From the NCBI GenBank assembly GCA_016987375.1, contig PJRA01000048.1:2591695-2655694 (forward strand): a DNA stretch of 64,000 nucleotides, in the 5' to 3' direction. The position numbers and the translations under genes were made by a program. Within the stretch, counting starts at the first letter, position 1. Each line of letters starts with the position of its first letter. The notes under the pieces were generated by a model that worked only from the letters and a program-made list of their open reading frames with translations, ran no database searches and was not told where the DNA came from. This stretch comes from Brachionus koreanus (lineage: Eukaryota > Rotifera > Eurotatoria > Ploima > Brachionidae). Positions 58,574-64,000 of the stretch are shown here, piece after piece.

Positions 58574-60221
58574 ATGTCGACTAAATCATTATCCAAGAAT
58601 AGACAACATAAAAAGTATAATCACACATTTCAAAATAATTCCGAAGACTGGTCTACCAAATGTTCTAAAGTACCAAATGATCAAACTGTTTCTTTACCTG
58701 AGTGTGATTGTACTTTTCATAATGGAAAAGTTTATTTAGATCAAGTTTTCGAAATGCCTTTTTCTTATCTTTTTGAATGTTTATTTGAATTCAATGAGTT
58801 TTTTTATGAATTTTTAAAGACAAGAAAAATTACAGGTTTGTAAATTCCATCCTATTTTTTATTTTGTTTAATAAACCTTAATTAATTCAAGAATTCAGGG
58901 CAGATGAATGGAAAATGGAAGACGATCAAAAAACTAGAGTAACAGAATATTTAATTGAAATTTCACATGCCATTGCAACAAAATATTGTAAAAATGTTGA
59001 AAAATATGTAAGTAATTTTCATTGATAATTATTTTTGTAGATAATTATTTTATTTATTTTATGAATCATATGAAACATTTAAGGAATATGAGAATTGAAA
59101 AATAAAATCTGAAATTGGTGTTATTTTATTGATAAATTTTAAATTTTTTATTTCTTAATCAAATCAATAATCATTTTAAAACTTATTGATGTTTTAATTT
59201 TTTCCTTTTTTACATCAGAGAAATTATTTAAGGGTAACAAATGGGCAACAGCTTAATTTTTAATAAAGTTAGACTAATCTCACATTTTTTTTAAATTCTG
59301 ATTCGTTTTTTAAAAAATTTAAATAGAAATTTTAATTTAGAAAATTGTTAAATTTATTGAAAATGAAATTTGTGTAATTGATACTGAAGCATTTAGCTCG
59401 GGAGTCATTTATTCAGATTGTTTTAAAATTTGCCATAGATTTTGTATAACAGGTACGCCATCTAATAAGCGATGTAGACTTAAAGTTCATTCATCGTTAG
59501 TTTATCTGTCGAGGCCAAATTTCGTAATAAAAGGTAAGATGAATTTTGAATGATTATTTTTATTAATTTTACTCAATTTACAAAGCTTTGATAGACAAAA
59601 ACTGTTACGCAAGTTTGACTGATTTTTTCAAAGGAATGCAAGAAAGCTTACAAAATGAATGTCATAGATTGAAATTATTTCATTGCTCAATTGTAAAAAC
59701 TTCAACTGAAGTGAATCTTAAAACACCAGCAGTTGACAAATCTTCATTGACATCTTCTCTTTGTTCGTCTAAAAATTTTTCCAGTGACGATGAACAATCA
59801 TTATCGGACGAAACAAATAATTCAAAAAAAAATTCCAAAATATTAAGAAATTCAAGCTCAAACAGAGCAATCTGCAAAACTATTATTCCTAAAGAGAGCG
59901 AGATTATGCTCGCAAAAAGGAGAGAAATCAGTCGAAAACAAAGCCAGAAGGATGATAATAGCATTAGTCATGGATTAGAGTTTAATGGAAAGAGCGAAAT
60001 ACATCGAAAAAATGATTCACTTAACTTACGAATTGATTTATTTATTAAATTTTTCTTGGCTCTGTAAGTTTTAAAAATTTGAGGAATTAATTATTAATTT
60101 TTTTTTCTTGGATAGGCTGCTTATTTTATTCATATTTAATATGATACTTTATTCAAAATTGCGTGAGATAGAAAAAATTGCAGTTCTGATCAAACATCAG
60201 TATCAATTAAATAGAAACTAA
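58574..60221 (+). CDS. VASt-domain membrane protein, Aster paralogue without GRAM (5 exons, 383 aa)
   Basis: Exons 58574-58839, 58899-59007, 59341-59533, 59586-60063, 60116-60221; the total is 1152 nt with all phases matching. The VASt domain (about residues 44-210) aligns piece by piece with the Aster gene: CDCTFHNGKVYLDQVFEMPF / SYLFECLFEFNEFF against CSCAEHNGKE.../ NQLFECLFGHTEF; VIYSDCFKICHRFCIT against VPYSDYFVAKNRFCLT; LIDKNCYASLTDFF against FIEKNSLSAIKDSF. Intron positions inside VASt are shared. A Ser/Lys-rich linker and one membrane helix (LFIKFFLALLLILFIFNMILY) follow, then SKLREIE as in Aster YKLRRIE. The GRAM domain, which targets Aster to plasma-membrane lipids, is absent and an ATG opens just before VASt. 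Likely an ER-anchored VASt protein; sterol binding is inferred only. Confidence 0.87.
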
Positions 60222-62673
60222 AGTTTATGATTTTTGAAATACATCTAGTCCAATTTCAGTATATGTGATGAACGAAGAATAAAAAAAACTTTTTAAGTTT
60301 ATTTTTTAGATATTTATATTTGTCATATATTTTTATAAAAATATGAATATATATTTATAAATTTAATTCATTTATAATAAATAAGTATTTAATTTTTTTA
60401 ATAATTAAATAAACATATAATACTTTAGTCCCATTTAATATTCAGGAAATATTTTTTTTATAATTAAAAACAAAATGGTTAATTTTTAAGAACTATTTTA
60501 TAAATCTTATTTCTATCAAAAAATATTAAAGTTTCAATTTTTAAAAAAGGGGTGTTAAAAACCACTCGGGTTTTCTAGTGTTAAATACCATCGTATGCGC
60601 CAAAGACGTGTTTTAAACCTTGGGTCTGCATTAAAATCAAGTTTTTAATTTTTATTTATCATGCTTCATTAAAACAAAAATTTTTATTAATAATATTTCC
60701 ATGAAAATTTGATCTTTGATTTTATCATTGCTCGAACGATTTCTCTATTTACCTTATAATAATTTTGTCCTATAGACGAGCAACCAAAACGAGTTAAAAG
60801 TCTAAAAATCACCTAAAAATAATTTTTGAATATAATACTTAATGAAGAAAATTTTGACAGAATTTTAGTCAATGAATCATTCGGTAAGACTATTTTACAT
60901 TTGTTTGGCTGTTTGTTTGTTTGTTAGTCAATTTTATCAAGAATTTGTTAACTCAGCAATATTTTGAATGATTTATTGGAAATAAAATAGGTATAAATAC
61001 ATTTTTTAAGATGCTCTTTTTTTAAATAATTGTAAAAATTTTAATTAAACTTTATAATAAATAGAAAATTATAAAAAAAACTAAATGACAAATATATGAT
61101 AGTTGAAGCGGAAACGTTTAGTTCAAAAAATTTAAAATAGAAATGAGTTTTAAAAAAATTTTGATTTTTCAAGATTTAGTTGAAAAAAATTTTTATGATA
61201 AGCCATTGAAAATTGGAGAAGAAGACTATTAAACATAGAATTATTTTGATTTTTTTTATGTAAGTTAATTATTTAAAATTAATTTTTAATTTAGTCATTG
61301 TCGTATTGATTAAAGGTTGCCAAAATAATAAAAATTTCCAGAGTAAATGCTATTTAATGAAAATGCCAGTAATGATATAAATTTCTTATGATCAATTTCA
61401 AAATTTAAATTTATTCATTTTTTTTAAGATGCAAAAAATATTGATTTTGAATGCATTAATTCAGACATTTTCTACTAGTTTAGATTGAAACTTGATATTA
61501 TCTTTAAAATAAATTTTTGGAATTTTTATTACTTTTTTTATAATTATTTTAATTATATGACTGTCTATTCTTGGAAAAAAAATTAATTCGTATAACCGCG
61601 AGCTCGGTGTTGTATCAAAAAGTATTTCTTTATTTTCAATTTCTTTTAAGCTTGACTCTAACTGACAAAAAAGATTTTACTTATTTTTATTAACACCGAT
61701 TACAATTTGAAACATTCTTTATTCTCATATATCTTATAGGGAAGTCTAAGAACTTTCCCAAAGTTAAAGAGTATAAAAAAAGGTGTAAATTGGTAATTGA
61801 GTCTTAAAAAATAACTATGAAAAACTTTTGGATTTCATGGTTTAAATAGTGATAATTTATTTAAACTAAATCTCCCCATATTTATCAAATATTTTCTATA
61901 AATTAACTTGATTTTCGTATCTATTAGACAATCAATGCTTATCAAATAAATAAAAATTTCTAAATAATTAAAAAATCTAATTTAAATATTTTTATCCTTT
62001 TTATCTCATTATCTCTAATTGAAAAATTTAGTTTTAATAATTTACTTTCAACCACTTAATTTCTATCTTTTTTAAATATTAAATAACATTCATTAGCAAG
62101 GGAGCTGAAAAGAAGTCTCGTATCATTTAGGTAAAAGAAATTTCCCTATGAAACTGATCAAAAAAATATTTATTTTATAGGCAGATTATGCTTTATTTTT
62201 TAAATTTTCTATCATTATATGTTTAAATTGAAAAAATAATCCTTGAAAAGTTATAGCTAAATTGAAAACCTTTGTAATTTTTTTAAAATTAAAAAATGCC
62301 TAAAGTTTTGTTCCTGATTTTTGTGAACTTTATTCTTTACAAAAAACTATCAATTACTGAGAAAAAGTTGACTAGTTGGTAAGTTCTCGGTTATTAAGTA
62401 ATCGAGAAAGTTTATTATTTGAGAAAGAAAGAAAGTTTATATTTTGAGAAATCTCGTTAATTTCAAATACTTAAAAATTTTTGAGTAATTTTCTTAATTA
62501 TGAGAAATCAAAAATTCTCCAATCGAATTCCAAAAGAAATAGCTAAAAAATTTGAGTTACATTTTTTACTTAAATATTAAAATAAAAAATGAAATCAGTA
62601 TTTTACAATTTATTAAACTTAATCAAGTTATTAACAACAACAATTGAAAATTATCTGACCCGACTATGAAGGC
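60222..62673. other. 2.4-kb A/T-rich intergenic with TTAA MITE fragment
   Basis: No gene recognised. The only known element is the MITE right end finishing at 60580. Confidence 0.5.
60480..60584. mobile_element. TTAA MITE, copy 3 (right-end fragment)
   Basis: TTTCAATTTTTAAAAAAGGG ... ACCACTCGGGTTTTCTAGTG followed by TTAA (60581-60584) matches the right end of copy 1 (AATTTCAATTTTTCAAAAAT...CTCCTCGGTCGTTCTAGTGTTAA). The left end was not found, so it is truncated or very diverged. Confidence 0.65.
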
Positions 62674-63963
62674 TTAAAAAGCTAATTTTTTCATCAACAG
62701 ATAGACATTGGCATCTTGCTTAAAACCGTACAAGTTGTTAGCATCACCGTGCAATCTCATTAGTAATCCTCCAAACGAAACATAAGCTTTTCTATAAAAA
62801 ATTTAGTCAATTTTTGAAATCTATGTAAATTTTTGAATAAAAAAAAATGTTAGTTGTTAGTAGAGCATGGAGCAGCCATGCCAGACTAATGCATTTACAA
62901 ATATTGTGATTAAATTTCAATGTAAATACATTATCAGGCACGATCGTTCCAATACCATTTAAATATGTTAGTAGGAGTAAAACCTATGGGATTTACAGAT
63001 TAGAAGCGCTTTCAGTAGCAGTTTCGTCTCCTTCAATGCGATATACTCTACCATGCATCACATACTCAAACTGGTCCGCACGACTCGGGCTTGTGTCCAA
63101 TGGGTTATATTCGATATCATCAGTTTGATCATCTCTCAATTTTGTGCAAATTAACAAACGAAATTTATCACCTTTTTTTGTTTGAAAAAAAAATAAATTT
63201 AGCAATAAATAAAATAAAATAAAAATTTGAGTAAAAACAAAACTGCGTTGTTCAGATAAATTTTTGATAAAATTGTTGATAAGGACCTAAACGCCTTAAA
63301 ATAACAATAGTATTAAATCTTTCATGATCAGGGCAATAAATTTCAAGAATTTAATTTTTTTTAAATAAGTAGTTAATTTAGAATTTAAATGAAGCATTTT
63401 TTTCTAACTTTATTCTCGCTTGGTATTTATAGAACATTAATATATGGTCCAGTATCGTGCTAGCCAATCGTTTTAAGAGCCATTATCAAAAAACTGAGAT
63501 AAAATTATATTGACTTAGGACAAATTTTGCTATTCTTTTAAATTTTTGCTTTATATAATTACGGTCCGAATTACTTGCTTGTGCGAGAATCTATCAATAA
63601 AGATAAAATTTACGTTAAGAGTTGTGAGAAATTTTGCGTACAGATAAATAATACAGTTGTAAAATAAATCATAGATAAAGTGATTTGAAGATAATTTCTA
63701 ACTGACATTTTTCAAATGTCCACTTTAAGATAAGATTATTTATGTTATTTTTTTCATACCTAAAGCCATTGGATAGATTTGTGTATTCACGTCAAGTATC
63801 AAGTCCATTTTGAACGATTCACTCTCACAAAAAAGTCGAGAAACTATTTGAAAAAATTTAAGTCATTGCTCGCATTTATGACAAGTTTACCTCTATCAAA
63901 TTTTTGTCCATCAGGATCTATGTCTTTAACATCAAAAATATCTTCGAAAAGTATATCACCCAT
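62674..63963 (-). CDS. POLR2H: RNA polymerase I/II/III subunit RPB8 (RPABC3), 4 exons, 149 aa
   Basis: RPB8 is an OB-fold subunit shared by all three nuclear RNA polymerases. Exons 63963-63891, 63843-63760, 63171-62997 and 62791-62674 join in frame to 149 aa (human 150). Nearly every conserved block is present: start [83 protein letters not shown], then [20 protein letters not shown] and the end LLMKKLAF. Each intron matches GT-AG and the phases fit (1, 1, 2). Intron 2 is 588 bp; the other two are 47 and 205 bp. Very strongly conserved, so the exon joins are secure. Confidence 0.97.
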
Positions 63964-64000
63964 TATTGAAATCTCCTAGATAGGTATTCTGCTTAAATAG

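Overview
The window is very AT-rich eukaryotic DNA. Genes have many short GT-AG introns (often 44-60 bp) and single-copy animal orthologues (AMPK beta, NAC alpha, RPB8, RSF1, Aster/GRAMD1, PHAF1, HENMT1). The gene set points to a small invertebrate with a compact, AT-rich genome. A monogonont rotifer such as Brachionus fits well, but that is inference from style and content, not proof. The sequence contains one assembly gap (143 Ns at 11851-11993).

Layout. Left third (0.7-30 kb): a tRNA-Arg(UCU); three dispersed peroxisomal acyl-CoA oxidase genes on the + strand (A 1012-3791, B 8920-11221, C 26317-29896), each rebuilt to an uninterrupted 660-665 aa protein; an intronless DUF6314 gene; an intronless flavin monooxygenase broken by one in-frame TAG; the small-RNA methyltransferase HENMT1 (13751-18109, minus); and the phagophore factor PHAF1 (24119-25897, minus), divergent from oxidase C. 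This part is full of transposon debris: a CR1/jockey-like LINE with a 3' tetranucleotide tail, other LINE fragments of at least two lineages, a hAT MITE nested in a LINE with a perfect 8-bp target duplication, a TA-flanked MITE with 47-bp perfect inverted repeats, and a TTAA-flanked MITE family with three copies in the window.

Middle (31-40 kb): four housekeeping genes in a row on the minus strand (NAC alpha, AMPK beta, RSF1, RNase T2).

Right third (42-64 kb): a 14-exon Aster/GRAMD1 sterol-transfer gene (42445-52839, +) whose VASt domain is split by an intron almost completely filled by an intronless antisense gene for an IQ/ankyrin protein (IQANK1-like). Just downstream are truncated paralogues of both genes: the IQANK1 C-terminal domain alone (54564-55229) and a VASt-plus-membrane-anchor protein without a GRAM domain (58574-60221), separated by a dead mariner and LINE pieces. 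The window ends with the complete RPB8 gene (minus).

Functional themes, by inference: peroxisomal fatty-acid oxidation (three oxidases with different C-terminal peroxisome signals), sterol transport at membrane contacts, and small-RNA protection in a transposon-rich neighbourhood. I see no CRISPR, prokaryotic operon or virus.
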